Part shown: positions 1 through 11,257 of the stretch, one piece after another
Position numbering within the stretch: position 1 is the first letter of the stretch
Layout of the letters: each line of letters begins with the position of its first letter
NCBI GenBank assembly: GCA_039621445.1
Contig: CP154956.1
Location: 58,594,465 to 58,658,464, forward strand
Length of the DNA stretch: 64,000 nt
Direction: 5' to 3'
Source: Euglena gracilis
Lineage: Eukaryota; Euglenida; Euglenophyceae; Euglenales
Position numbers and translations under genes: made by a program
Notes under the pieces: model-generated
Told to the model about the DNA's origin: nothing
Database searches by the model: none
What the model saw: only the letters and a program-made list of their open reading frames with translations

Positions 1-174
1 CATGATAGAGTTCGGCAGCATTTTTTGACTTACTCGGCCTTTTGCCTCGTCCGGTGGACCCCCCCCAGAACCAAAATAGCAAGGTCCCCCTCCTGTGCAA
101 CCAGGGGTTTCCAACACCCAATGTTTCCAACACCTAATACCCCCACAGCAGCCCACACAGCGCGAATAATTTCA

Positions 175-266
175 TGTGGGGTATTGTGGGGGGTGTGGGG
201 GGAGTGTGGGGGTGGGGGTGGGGGTGGGGGATGTGTGGGGGGGGTACTGTGGGGTTCTGTGGGGGC
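175..266. repeat. G-rich simple repeat
   Basis: The plus strand is an almost uninterrupted series of TGGGGG and TGTGGGG units. It could form G-quadruplexes. Open frames across it are glycine or proline runs and are not genes. Confidence 0.9.
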
Positions 267-670
267 TCCTCGGGGTTTTCTTTTGAAACTCAGTGCAGAA
301 GCAAACCTTTTTTCTGCCAACAGGTTGGACTCATTGCTTCTGTCCTCACCTCTTCCGTCCTCAAGGTCTTCGGATTGCCACGTCGCAGGTTTTCTTGCTT
401 CTTCCCACATTGTATCTCTCGCTATCCTCCGCTCTCCTCTGACCAATTTACCTTTTTGGGGGGGCTAGCTGCTCATCCGTGAACAAATTGCTGTTCAGTA
501 ATTGTCTTCTTTCTCATTTGAAAATTTTGATTGTACCCCGTCGAGTTTCGAGTGCAGAACAAAATTCCGTCCCCCTGTTTTATGGTCGGTTTCCTTCAGG
601 CATACCGTCACCTTTCCTGGTTTGGTTAAGTATATTTTCTTCTCCTCTCAGCACATCAGAAAGAGGATGA

Positions 671-701
671 AAGAAGAAGGAAGGAAGGAAGGAAGGAAGG
701 A

Positions 702-733
<32 letters not shown>
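671..733. repeat. GAAG/GAAA microsatellite
   Basis: A (GAAG)n tract passes directly into (GAAA)n on the plus strand. It is simple sequence with no coding meaning. Confidence 0.95.
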
Positions 734-1435
734 GAACACGAGGCCCAGAGTACCGACAGAATGAGTACCATCTCAAAGAGGGCATGCTTTTTGGAGTGAA
801 TGGAAAGCGGCGTTTTTTTGTGTGGCTTTATTTATTTATTTAAATTCAGTCTGATATTTTCTGTGAATTTTCTTGGTTAAATACTGCCACGGAAATTTTA
901 TGGATCGTGTGAGGCGGTCTGGTGGGGTGTGCCCTACTTTGGGCTGAACTTGCAACCATTTGATGGGTTAAAATTCAGAACCCTCAGGGGATTAAATTGG
1001 TGGGTGCTCATTTGTTTTATTCTATGTAATTTCCCAGAGAGAAGGATGCCGAAGAAGAAAACCGATGGGATATCTCGTCAGATGAGTTGGTAGACTGGCA
1101 ATTGCATTTTTCTTGTCCAGAAATGAATTGGCAGAATGGCTGTTGTGTTTTTCATGGCAAAAAAAACAGCAGTTTCGTGACGCAGTCCATCTACTTTGTT
1201 CTTGTGTTTCTCATCCCGGTGTTCGCTTCCTTAACTGCTCACCTGACCAAACCTTTCACGGATTCCTACAACCTTCCATCCCACACCACTGCATTTTTTT
1301 TAAAAAAAATGCCACAAGCTGCATTTAAGAGAGATGAATTTCATGTCTGCCCTCCGAAAAATGACGAGACAGGTTGCCCGAGGTCAGACTTCAGGAGTAG
1401 GCTCCCTGAGCTCTCACCTCCTTGGAGTTAGAGCG

Positions 1436-1500
1436 TCCCATCTTGGCTTTGTGCTTCGCAAGGGGGGTCCCTCCGTCCTATGTCTGTAGGCCTCCCTGGA
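1436..1500. repeat. Degenerate DIRS right-terminus remnant
   Basis: The words CTTTGTGCTTCGC and TCCCTCCGTCC, in this order, resemble the right ends of the DIRS elements downstream (for example 22603-22650, with CTTCGCCCTCGGTGTCCCTTCC). The remnant lies just left of the DIRS-A start, so DIRS-A may have integrated into or beside an older DIRS end. The match is imperfect. Confidence 0.4.
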
Positions 1501-1540
1501 CTACTGGAGCCTTTAGCCCCTTGGACACCTCGGGCTCCGC

Positions 1541-1545
1541 ACTTC
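1541..1545. repeat. Target site duplication, left copy (ACTTC)
   Basis: ACTTC directly precedes the 5' LTR and is repeated directly after the 3' LTR at 18035-18039. A 5-bp duplication is typical of LTR-retrotransposon integrases. Confidence 0.9.
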
Positions 1546-1860
1546 TGTGTACCAGGCGTATGCTTCTGTCCCCTTCTGTTGAGGAAGTTAGGATGGAAGC
1601 AGATCCTATTAGGATCTCCTAATGGGTGCCCCTTCTCTCTCCACAGGTGGTATTCTTCTTTATACCTTTTCCTTCCTTTCCATCGGACCGGACTTGGTTA
1701 TCCAGTCCGTCCTCCCTGCATTGCCCTGTGCTTTGCTTCTTGGGAAGTGGGAAAAGGGATTTTCTGTTACTCTGATTTTCAGTTCCCAAGTAGGTGCGCC
1801 AAGGCGAAAGCGAAGGCTTTTGGGAATTGGGAAAGGGTAATTGGGAATCAGACGTACACT
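1546..1860 (+). repeat. 5' LTR of chromovirus copy A
   Basis: The LTR begins TGTGTACC and ends GTACACT, a short imperfect terminal inverted repeat. It matches 17720-18034 at all but about 5 of 315 positions. It contains CTCTCTCCACAG followed by GTGGTATT, which is acceptor-like and is also kept in the diverged LTRs of copies B and C. Two small open frames inside it are duplicated in the 3' LTR and are not genes. Confidence 0.95.
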
Positions 1861-1882
1861 TGGTAGCAGATTGGTTCGATCC
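1861..1882 (+). other. Primer-binding site, initiator-Met tRNA type
   Basis: TGGTAGCAGA follows the 5' LTR immediately. It is complementary to the 3' end of an initiator tRNA ending in TCTGCTACCA. The next 12 bases, TTGGTTCGATCC, also resemble the complement of the tRNA T-arm with gaps. Copies B and C have TGGTAGCAGG and TGGTAGCGG at the same place. Confidence 0.88.
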
Positions 1883-2074
1883 TACGCTGACTGGCAGCGG
1901 AGAGCCCCTGCACCGTTATTATACGGTCGCAGCGTCAGCTCCCGGCTTCTAGCCAACGTCTAAGCAGACGAGCAGGCTCCGGAAGGCTCTGTACGGTATT
2001 ACCCGTTACAGTCCCTCTGGTGCCAGCACAACTGCTTAGTTTTGTGGGTTTTTGCTGTTTTTGTCATCAGAAAG
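1883..2074 (+). promoter_or_regulatory. Untranslated leader with an acceptor-like end
   Basis: About 190 bases of leader separate the primer-binding site from the first gag ATG. The end of the leader is a pyrimidine-rich tract finishing in TTTTTGTCATCAG, only four bases before the ATG at 2075. This looks like a 3' splice site, so gag mRNA may be spliced in the leader. No matching donor was established. Confidence 0.45.
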
Positions 2075-5000
2075 ATGCAAAGCACAGGCCCCAACCATCA
2101 ATTCAACTATGCCTTATTACAGGCATCATTGCAAGACATTGACCAAGAAACAGGGGATTGGAAGCTTTTATGTGAAAGTGCTTCCAGTTCCCACGCCGAC
2201 GAGGCACAATTGGTTCAATTGTCAAGATTGCAACATTTGTCATCATTGACAGTGGTCGGCGATGAGCCCTCCACATCATTGGCTTCAGAGGCTAATGCGG
2301 CCTCTTCCGCACTCACCTTGCCACAACGGGGGTATTCGCCTCTGTCTGCGGCAATGGTGCAGCTGCGCACACCGGAGAGACCCGTGGTGATTCCGCCACC
2401 GGGCTTCTCTGGTGACGGTGGGCTGGAAACCCCGTGTTTTTTTTTAACCACCACCCGTTCTTCCACCGGCAAGCCCTTACAGAGCTTTGCCACCACCACC
2501 CGATCTTGGGTGCTATCCCGCACTACCTTGGCAACCGGAGACTCGCCTAGTGGTACCGGAATTCTCCGGTACGTCGCAACCCATGGATGGCTATGGGAAG
2601 GGCACTGGTGAGCTCCTTACCGCTGAGGATGTGCAGGATATCGTTGCTCGGCTTCCAGGGGATCACCCCCTTGTGAGGCAGTTCAACCATGTGCAACACT
2701 GCGTTGCAGATTGTGCAACCGCACTGAACAAAGTGCTCCAGTTTGATGAGGACAACCAAAAACATGTCTTCACCAAGCTGGAATACTGCTGGAATTACTT
2801 GCAGGAAGTTGGCAAATATTGCCAGAGGAATTTCGAAAGTGCGGGTATTGACCTTGCAAACTTTCGGGAAACCTTTGACAAAATGTGCCAACAACTCCCG
2901 CAAAACTTCCGGCAAATTAGTGAATGCATGCATGAAGCGGAAACGCGGAATGACTCCAAGTTTCTGCACTTGCATGACTCACTACACCAGTTATCGGGAC
3001 AAATGGAGTCCTGTTCATCCGCGTTGTTGCATTTGCAACAACAGTTGCATGCACGAGATTCCTCGTCTGCAACATCCAGTACTGGTGGATTTGTGTCTAT
3101 GGACCATTTCACCACATTGTCCGCAACTTTCCATGAATCGCAACACCGCATTATGCAGTTGTGCGATGAAACGGAAAAGTTTCGGCAATTCCAGTCACAA
3201 GCCAACGAGACTTTTGCTCCCCACACGTATGTGCGGCAGTTGGAGGAGCGAATTTCCCGTTTGGAGCAGAAAACCTGCTATTGTGACGCAAATCGCGTTG
3301 GATTATCCAATCTGAGCGCGAAAGTAGCGGAAGTAGCACAATGGCAGGATTCCCTGCAGTTGCAGTTGCAATCCGACATTGGCGGGATTAACTCGGCCAT
3401 TGCGGGTTTGCAACAAAGCTATTCCGCACTTTCCCACCGAGTTCCGGACATTAGCGGTATTCAGACTGCTATTGGGGAACTCCAGACCCGGTATGCATCG
3501 GTGTCTACCAAAGTAACGGAAATGCAGTCTCTACCTTTAGGTTCTAGGACCCTGATTACCGAGAACCCTGATTTCAAGGCATTTTATGACAAAATGCTCA
3601 CTAACAATCAGGAAACCTTGCAAGATTTCTGCAACAGCCTATTACGGCTTGAGGAATCGGTGAATCGGAATGCCCGATCCACGCAAAGTGAGATTACCAG
3701 GTTGGATGAGCGAATTTCCGCGTTTTTGGATAACCCACAACCCGGAAATTTGCACGTGGGTACCACAACCGCGTTGTCGGATAACCCTGCACCGGTTGCA
3801 CCCACCACCACACCAACCAAGGTAACATCACCTTTGCAGATTCTGTCAAATGCTGTAAAAGCATTAATGGGACAACTCCAATTATTGGAAAAGTCTCACG
3901 GGAAACTTGTCCAAGATGTTACCGGAATTTCCGACAGGATTCCGCACTTGGATGACTTTTCCCGTTACCGCAAGCGTATTCGCGCTTTGGAGGATGAAGT
4001 TGACCGTATTTGCGGCCAACTCCAACTCGTTGAGCATTTGGAGCAAAGTGTGCATGACTTGTCTGTGGGTTTGGATAATGTGTCCAACCAACAGCGGGTT
4101 TCACACCGCAATTCGGCAGTATGCATTGCCGAAGATGCGCCAAATGTTCCAGAGTCGCGTTTCCATAACCCGGCTCTGGGTGCACATGCACCACCACCAC
4201 CCGTGTCCCGAGTGTCACAATCCGCGATTCCGCGAACTGTGCCACCATTGGCCTTGTCCACAACCCAAACCCAGTTTTCGGATGAATTTCCCATTACGGG
4301 AACCGAATTTTCGGAAAACACGGCGATTACGCCAAGTCTCCACCAAGAAATCCATCATTCCATGCTTGTGCGTGGAATGAGCCAAACCCGTACACCGGGA
4401 GTGGGTCACATGTTGCATGCGCGACATACCCCCACACCGGAGAGTCCCCGTATTACGGGTGACCAACAGGGTTTGCGACCGGATTTCCGATACCAGGATT
4501 CACGTTCACCATAAATTTCGCGATTCCGAAAAGAATCCGGAAAGGATACGCTTGGTGCTCGAGCGTACCCAGGCCCAAAACCGCGGAATACCACCGAGGG
4601 TCATTGGGTTTCTCAGAAAGACTTCAAGGGCACCATCACAATCGCGAATAAGGTGAAACCCCAATGGGACGGTGATCCAACCACACGGAGACAGTTTTTC
4701 CGGGACTGGGAGTATTACTGGGCATTGAAAGGGCCAACCCAGGACACAAACCCGGAGGTGATCAAGATGGAATTCATCGATTGCCTCCCAAGGGATGAGA
4801 AGGAACGCGCGCGACAACTCGTGATTCGCTACCACGTTTCCTTTGAAGACCTGGTGGAGCAATACGCTTCCACCAGTTCAAGTTTGGTCGCTAGGATTAC
4901 CCTAGAGACCAAGTGGCGGCAATGCGCCCCACCCGATCGCAAGTGAAAGTCCATTGACCTTTGGTATGCCAAATGGTTAGGACTTGCCGCTGAAGTGGAT

Positions 5001-6455
5001 GAACTCAGTGAAAAGCAAATGCGCGAACAGTTTGATGCTGTTCTCATGCATTTCACGCCTAGCCTCATCAAGGATATCCACCGTGAGGAGTTGGCGAGTC
5101 ATCCAATGACTCTTGATCAACGCTGGAACTACGTTTCCAAGCAATTGAAGCTATCACAGCTTCTTGGTCAGATTCAATCCGCGTATAACGCACACCCAAC
5201 AGCTGGATTACCCGCTGGTTCGGTGAACGCATTGCAAAAATCACCGGTTTCACCCACTTCGCCAAACACGGGATCGAAAACGCGATACCCGCGTTCTTCG
5301 GACCAAGCCACGGATAAAGTGTGCTTTTTGTGCAACAAATCGGGACATATGTCTCGGGAATGTCCTAATCCTGAAGCGCGTAAGCGTATTCAGAGTCCGC
5401 GAGGCTCGACCTCATCACGAGGTTCGGGTTCCTCCGCGTTTTCACGCCAATCGGGCAATTCACGGTCATCGGGTCCCCGTTCCGGTGGTATTAGTCCCCG
5501 GATCCCGTTCCGCGATGAGCGGAAACACGGTACCCCTCGGGGTAGGTCACCCGGTGCCCCGGCCAAGAAGCGTGATTCTCATCGCGAGACATCGCGATCG
5601 CGTTCGCGAAGCGGATCATCCTCTTCGCGATCCTCATCGGGAAAACCCCGATACACCGGTCATGGTCGACGGGATATCCGGTCACCACGACGGTTTGACG
5701 GGAAATCGGGAAACCGATCCCCCCGTTACCCAGAATCGCGACACAAATCTCGGTGTTCGCTTTGTGGATCGAGTGATCACCACTCATCCAAATGTCCGCG
5801 TTCTCGTTCTCCCCGCCCTGGCCAACGTCATCGCGGTATGAATCGCGGTGACAAGGGTCATTCCTCCAACCGCCATAAAGTCGGTTTCAAGATATCTTGT
5901 TTGGAGGATGACACCCCGGCTTCGGGCAGGGAGGGGGATGAGACCACGGATACCGATTTCGACGAGGCCCGCATGGCGGTGCGCACGTTGAAATCCGTTT
6001 ACACCTCTAAAAGGCCCATAGCCGGCTATTCGGCCGGTTCGGACCTGGAGTGGGGGAGCCCGAGGTCCGAGGGCACGGACCTCTGGGCTGATGAACAGAT
6101 GGAGGTAGGACCTGATCAACCCTGCCCCCCCTGCCCATCTGCCTTTCTGGTCGGTACCCGGAAAATTTTCGGGTCCCCCACCCCCCACTCCAACTTTCCG
6201 CTCGGAATGTTGTGCAAAGTAGGAAAGGGTTCATGGGAAAGCTGGCAAGAAAACGTATTTTCGCCAGACCCTTCACTTTGCTTACCCCCCATGGAACTTT
6301 TAGTCCAAGCGGAAATCAAAATCCAAAATTTTTGTGCAAAAGTCAAAATTCCCATTGACACTGGTTGTCGCATTGCATTTGCTTTTTCGGTTCGGGTTGA
6401 TACCAACCCCCCTCTTGGTGAAATCCAAGAAGCCGATCAAAATTTCGACGGCTGA
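2075..6455 (+). pseudogene. gag: Chromovirus gag, long coiled-coil type, interrupted
   Basis: Structural Gag protein that should package element RNA. The first part (2075 to about 2440) is in one frame. A nine-T run at about 2439-2447 coincides with a shift into the frame that stays open, apart from stops at 4512 (TAA) and 4944 (TGA), to 6455. The middle (2600-4100) is rich in heptad-like Leu, Gln and His and is probably coiled coil. A conserved capsid-like block with FRDWEYYWALKGP and FIDCLPRDEKERARQL lies at 4650-4830 and recurs in copy C. Two CCHC knuckles follow, at 5322-5363 and 5754-5795, separated by an Arg/Ser-rich tract. At about 1450 codons it is much longer than usual Gag. Both stops fit single C-to-T changes from CAA and CGA. 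The ATG at 2075 is chosen because copy B keeps a similar start region. Confidence 0.85.
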
Positions 6456-6640
6456 CAACACCCCCATGTGCGGTGGTGACTTGGGATGCTTTTTGGACAT
6501 TGTCCTACCCCTCATCCCCAAGCACCACTCACACCCCCCCCCAACCGCAAAATTTTTCCGGATACCTGTCGATACGAATCTGGAATCCATGGTTCTGACG
6601 TAATTCTGGGATACCCCTTTTTACGTCAGCACCGGCTGGT
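6290..6640 (+). pseudogene. Retropepsin-like aspartic protease, frameshifted
   Basis: IPIDTGC at about 6348-6368 is the catalytic Asp-Thr-Gly motif of a retroviral-type protease, here fused in frame to the end of gag. A second conserved piece, ILGYPFLRQH (6603-6632), is the usual Ile-Leu-Gly block near the protease C-terminus, but it is in another frame. A frame change falls near the C-run at 6408-6413, and another occurs before 6603. The enzyme would cleave the Gag-Pol polyprotein. In this copy it cannot be made as one piece without frameshifting. Confidence 0.7.
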
Positions 6641-6646
6641 AGTGGA

Positions 6647-9217
6647 TTGCCACTCCCACGGTTTGCGCACATCACCATTCTCTTCATTGCCCCCCAAACC
6701 TTCATCACCTGTGGCGTCAACCGCCCGGCCACCAATCTTTCCACACCGTTTTCAAAAACTTTTACCCCGTTACCAACAACACCAACCAACGTTTTCCACA
6801 CCGGGTGTACCGGGAAAGTTCACCCCCTGCCCATTGACACACCAACTTCCGTTCCCCATGAGGCAGGGCAAGCGAGTAGCGGTACCCCCCTCGTTCCACT
6901 GGGTTACAAGACGAAAGCCCAAAGGCCTGAAGTTATAACGGTGTCGAGCAGTCGCCCAGCTGCAGTAATACCCCGTTTTCCACCAGATGTATCGCTTTCA
7001 GATACATCTGTACACCCCCCAGCAGCTTCAAAAGTGCATCCCAACTTTTACACACACCCCCACCAGACCAACATGCGCGACCAGGACCACTACTCCGACA
7101 CTTCCTTCCAATGTGTGCACTGTAGGAGAATTTCCGCCCAGCCAGATTTCGATTGTGGATGTCTAGTCCAAACACCAACACTAATCCCGATTTCGCGTAA
7201 CCATACATTTGTTTGCGGATCGCAATGCGCGACCGTACATCAAGTGCTCCAACAACGAGGTATTGCCTTGTTGTTTGGGACCGCGAAATCCGTGTCACAC
7301 ACCTCCGCCACCTCCATCTGGCATGATATGGACTGGGTATGCACCCATCCAAACCATCAACCCTTGGGAATGCCCCTAGGGAGTGTGGATGACACACCCT
7401 TGACCTATGTTTGCGGATCCCTGAATTGCGTTACCGCTCTTCAACCCGCGAACCAGGTCGACACCTACACGATGCGTGTATGGAACGCATTTAATTTTGG
7501 TCAATACCGTATTTTGGAGGAATGGTTCTCCAAAATCGCGGCTTTGGCTGATTCCTTCGATTTGTCGTTGGAAATTGATGCGTTTTCATCAAAAGCGCAT
7601 GCGCGCTTGTCGCGATATTGGTCGCGACATTCCAACGCATTTCTTAAATTTTGGGGTGATACGGTGCTATGGATGCACCCTCCCCCAAAACTTATCCCGG
7701 ATGTGGTGGAGAAAATCCTCCGCGATGAAGCGCGAGGAGCTCTCCTCATACCCGTCAATCCGAATGCGGATTGGTTTCACCAACTATCCTATGTGTGTTT
7801 TCATTGGTGGGATTTACCCGCTGATGTACCACTATTTGAGGATTTTTGTGGTATATTATTACCACCTGTTAAAGAAATCATTTTTCGCGTTTGTTTCTTC
7901 GACGCATTCGGAATATCCGATGTGCGTGTGCCAAGATACCTTGGTACCAATGGGGATGCCACACCCTCAACGCAGATTTCTGCGGTCATTGAGAGTGCGG
8001 ACCAACACCCCAAGTCTGCTGACTATTGTTCGCGAATTACTCGCGAATTTCATGGTGTACTGGATAACCCAGTTTACGCCTGCGACATCGACCCCGCGAT
8101 TCGCGGTCCGTTCGGTGTTTGCAAAATCGAGCTCAAGGATGGCGCTAAACCCATGCACCGGAAATTCTTCCGTTGTTCGGGTGAACGCGAACAAGCTCTC
8201 AACGAGATGATTGAGAAGCTCATCCAGCGGAAGTGGATTATCCCTTCCAAGAGCGAATGGACATCACAAGCTTTTGTGGTGCCCAAACCCGCTGACCAGT
8301 CTGGTCAGAAGAAGTGGAGACTAGTGCTGGATTACCGGTACCTGAACTCCCAAACGAAGGATGACCCCTTCCCGTTACCGCTGATCGAGGATTTGATCAC
8401 CAAACAATCGGATAACCGGTTGTGGTCAATCTTTGATCTGGAAGACGGTTTCCATCAGATGCATTTGCATCCTGATTCGCAACCGTATACGGCATTCGTG
8501 ACATCCAATGGTGTGTACCAATGGACGGTACTCCCCATGGGTGTTAAGAATGGCCCAGCCATGTTTCAACGCATGATCCAGTGGGTTTTGCGCGATTTAC
8601 CGTTTGCTCTGGTGTACATCGATGATGTACTGGTGGGAACCCAACCGCCATCCGCGAAATCGGGCGAGGATATCCTCGAACCGCATTATCGCGATGTGCG
8701 GGCGGTATTATCCGCGTTCAAAAAGCATTTGCTTTTTGTGAAGGGTTCCAAAATGCACCTGTTTCGCAAGATTATTAAGTTTTGCCGGCATATCCTGAGC
8801 AACGGGCAGCGTAAAGCCGCACCCAGTAAGATGGAGGCCATTAAGAAATGGACTTCTGAGGTCATTAAGACCTTAACGCATTTAAAGGGATTTTTGGGAT
8901 TAGCCCAATATTACGCGATTTACATGAAAGATTTCGCGAAAATCGCGGTACCCCTAACCCGACAACTCAAAAATCGGACACCCGATAACACAAAAGTCAT
9001 TTGGGATGACCAAATGCGCGAAGCCTTGAATAAAATCAAGGACTTGCTCCTCGAGAACGTGGTTCTCGATATCGCGGATCCATACAAACCGTATGTCCTG
9101 GAAGTCGACAGCAGCCATTACGCTGTTGGCGGGGTTCTTAGCCAGCATAATGCGGCGAATGAACTCCGACCTGTGGCTTTCTTCAGCAGGAAGCTACAGG
9201 GCGACAACGGGAAATGA
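6647..9217 (+). CDS. pol: Pol segment: Cys-rich region, methyltransferase-like domain, reverse transcriptase, RNase H start
   Basis: An 856-codon open frame. The nominal start is only the first ATG, since it should be part of a polyprotein. Residues about 145-275 are Cys-rich, with CVHC, CGC and two similar VCGS(Q/LN)C units that suggest metal binding. Residues about 288-398 contain EIDAFSS, YWSRHS, LWMHPPP and GALLIPVNPNADWF. This layout matches the methyltransferase-like segment of the neighbouring DIRS elements. RT spans about 480-770 and has WRLVLDYRYLN, FDLEDGFHQM and the catalytic YIDD at 657-660. RNase H begins with VLEVDSSHYAVGG near residue 820. A TGA at 9215-9217, consistent with CGA to TGA, stops it inside RNase H, just before IREKETYAIV. 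RT copies element RNA into cDNA. Confidence 0.88.
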   Translation: MPLPRFAHITILFIAPQTFITCGVNRPATNLSTPFSKTFTPLPTTPTNVFHTGCTGKVHPLPIDTPTSVPHEAGQASSGTPLVPLGYKTKAQRPEVITVSSSRPAAVIPRFPPDVSLSDTSVHPPAASKVHPNFYTHPHQTNMRDQDHYSDTSFQCVHCRRISAQPDFDCGCLVQTPTLIPISRNHTFVCGSQCATVHQVLQQRGIALLFGTAKSVSHTSATSIWHDMDWVCTHPNHQPLGMPLGSVDDTPLTYVCGSLNCVTALQPANQVDTYTMRVWNAFNFGQYRILEEWFSKIAALADSFDLSLEIDAFSSKAHARLSRYWSRHSNAFLKFWGDTVLWMHPPPKLIPDVVEKILRDEARGALLIPVNPNADWFHQLSYVCFHWWDLPADVPLFEDFCGILLPPVKEIIFRVCFFDAFGISDVRVPRYLGTNGDATPSTQISAVIESADQHPKSADYCSRITREFHGVLDNPVYACDIDPAIRGPFGVCKIELKDGAKPMHRKFFRCSGEREQALNEMIEKLIQRKWIIPSKSEWTSQAFVVPKPADQSGQKKWRLVLDYRYLNSQTKDDPFPLPLIEDLITKQSDNRLWSIFDLEDGFHQMHLHPDSQPYTAFVTSNGVYQWTVLPMGVKNGPAMFQRMIQWVLRDLPFALVYIDDVLVGTQPPSAKSGEDILEPHYRDVRAVLSAFKKHLLFVKGSKMHLFRKIIKFCRHILSNGQRKAAPSKMEAIKKWTSEVIKTLTHLKGFLGLAQYYAIYMKDFAKIAVPLTRQLKNRTPDNTKVIWDDQMREALNKIKDLLLENVVLDIADPYKPYVLEVDSSHYAVGGVLSQHNAANELRPVAFFSRKLQGDNGK

Positions 9218-11160
9218 CAGGTTAAATGGAGCATTCGCGAAAAGGAGACATATGCCATTGTGCTTATTCTCCAGAAATTCCGCAGCTGGATAGCCAGCAG
9301 CTTGGTCCAGATACTCGTGTTGACGGATCATGAGAGCCTTCAACACTGGTATACCGAGGACCTAAACAAGGCCATGTCATCAGTGGGCAGAAGATGCCGA
9401 TGGCATGAGTTCTTGAGCCAGTTTAACCTGGTGGTAATTTATACCCAGGTCACACGCAAAAAGTTGCGGATCCTCTCAGCCGAGCCCCCTGGTATTATCC
9501 TGGGAACCCGGATGAGGGTGATGCGACTTTTCATGGCAGCCACGAGGCTGACCAGTTCGCACGTCGATCCGACGCTGCGGACAACATGCTCGATTCACTA
9601 CCCGTTTCCGGGGTATATTGCAGCATCGCCATTTCACCATTGCGTGGAAGGCGCCGGCGTGGACGCACTGCCGGACCCCGTCTCATTACGCGTACGGAAA
9701 CTCCTACCCCCCTATTTTTCCGCGAATGGGATTATTCGCGTGACCCTATATATAGTACCATTGTGAATAGATTTCGTAATGGTGAATCCATAGAGAATTT
9801 CTCTCTATCACCATTGCGGCTAATTTTCCGGAATGATTCTGGTTATAAATATTGTATACCCCAAGACCTGGTTGATGATGTGATTTTGAGCTATCACAAC
9901 CATGGTCACCCTGGGGCCCCCAAACTTCTTTCACTGGTGGGTCGCAGATATTGCACAACCCTGAGTGAAAAAGATTTATATTCGCGCTGTTTGCGAATTT
10001 CGCAACGGTGCCAAATTTGTCAGGCTGTGAAACCGCGCAGAGGTACCCCCCCTGGTACGATGGACTTTTTCCCCGTACCACCAGACATTTTTACGTCCCT
10101 CTGCATGGATTTTCTCGAACTTGAACCTTGCAAAGGATCAGATGACAAAATTTACGATTACGTTTTTGTTGTCGTCTGTCGGCTGAGTGGGTAAATAGTA
10201 GCCATTCCATGCCAGAAAGCAGGGTTGACAGCCCAAATTTTGGCATCCATATTCCTGGAGAAATGTATCTGCTTAATGGGTTTACCGAACGAAATCGTGA
10301 GTGATCAAGATCACTTGATCTCTTCGCGGTTTTTCCAACTTTGTGCGGTTTACTCGGCATTGAGCAGCATTTTTCCATTATATACCGCCCGAAAGGCAAT
10401 GGTAGAGCCGAGGCAGCCGTGAAATCCGTTGTCAATATGCTTCGCCTTTCACTGGCTGACTCGGGTAAGAATTGGTTATCCGTTCTTCATTGGTGTTTAT
10501 TTTACATCAATACCTTGCCAGGGTTGGTATTACCACACTCACCGTACAAAATTGTTTTCGGACGAGACCCTCCGGCCATAGGGGATATCCCATCGGAGAG
10601 ACCCGCCCGAAGTAGCGTCAGCTGTGAAACGTGGTTTGCAGAAGTGGAATCACTCCGCTCTGCAGTCCAATCACGTATCACAGAAATTCATTCCAACAAA
10701 CGGAAATCGTTTTTACAAAACTTCAACACACCTGTGTATAGTCCAGGTGACCGCGTGTGGGTACGGAATAACCGCACCAGCATGCAATCTTCCAAGCTAG
10801 ATCCTCTTTGGCTCGGCCCATGCGAAATCTTGGAGAGGTTAGGTAGTAGCGGGCGATATAAAGTTGCCTTGCCCAACGGGATTGAGGACGTCCATATGGA
10901 CGACTTCAAACCGTACCTAAGCCCCCCAGACGGAAAAGCTATCCCCTGCCTATATTTCAAGCCCCGTTCCGGATTACCTGAAACGGACGACTTTGTGGTC
11001 GATAAGATAATAGACCACAAGGTCGACAGGGGTGTGCACTATTAGAAAGTTCGCTGGAAAGGGTATGGGCCAGAGGAGGACACTTGGGAGCCAGCATCCA
11101 GTTTTGTTGGATATATCCAGCAGGATTGGAAGCTGTGGAACAAGCACAATAACATAGACG
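9218..11160 (+). pseudogene. pol: RNase H end, integrase and chromodomain, interrupted
   Basis: RNase H continues with IREKETYAIV and LTDHESLQHW (9227-9350). A frame change follows near 9445. The integrase has an HHCC-type zinc-binding region (HNHGHPGAPK to CQICQ, 9894-10025) and a DDE core: D in CMDFLEL (10108), D in VSDQD (10302) and E in GRAEAAV (10410). The D-to-E spacing is about 36 residues. A TAA at 10192 and a shift near 10340 break the core. The C-terminal part has VYSPGDRVWVRN and a GPCEIL module, then a chromodomain (about 10986-11150) with FVVDKIIDHK and VRWKGYGPEEDTWEP, cut by a TAG at 11043. Integrase inserts the cDNA. In chromoviruses the chromodomain usually directs insertion to particular chromatin. 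Confidence 0.88.
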
Positions 11161-11257
11161 TAAACATAAACACTTTCTGAAACGATTTCGTTTTGGAGAA
11201 TGTGCGTGTTTTATGTGTGTTTCATGTGAATGTTTCGCGTTTATACCCCCCCCTGCA

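Larger units (their letters stand above)
1..1524. other. Left flank without a recognised gene
   Basis: I see no gene I can name here. The stretch holds a G-rich simple repeat (175-266), a GAAG/GAAA tract (671-733) and a degraded DIRS terminus (1436-1500). A short segment near 1035-1095, preceded by TTTCCCAG and followed by GTAG, could be a small exon, but both possible reading frames look equally plausible, so I do not call it. Confidence 0.5.

Noticed and set aside
25-482. Overlapping open frames of 102-147 codons on both strands
   Set aside because: They are produced by the TGGGGG repeat and its complement; composition is Gly or Pro runs with no domain.
1560-1866. Small ORFs that recur at 17740-18079
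   Set aside because: They lie in the two LTRs and are duplicated only because the LTRs are.
1861-1890. Possible tRNA gene because of GGTTCGATCC
   Set aside because: No cloverleaf can be formed; the sequence is the complement of a tRNA 3' end and serves as primer-binding site.
2075-11160. Alternative genetic code with stops read as Gln/Arg
   Set aside because: All three stop codons occur in frame in broken elements and the ciliary gene ends normally at TGA; simple mutation explains the data better.
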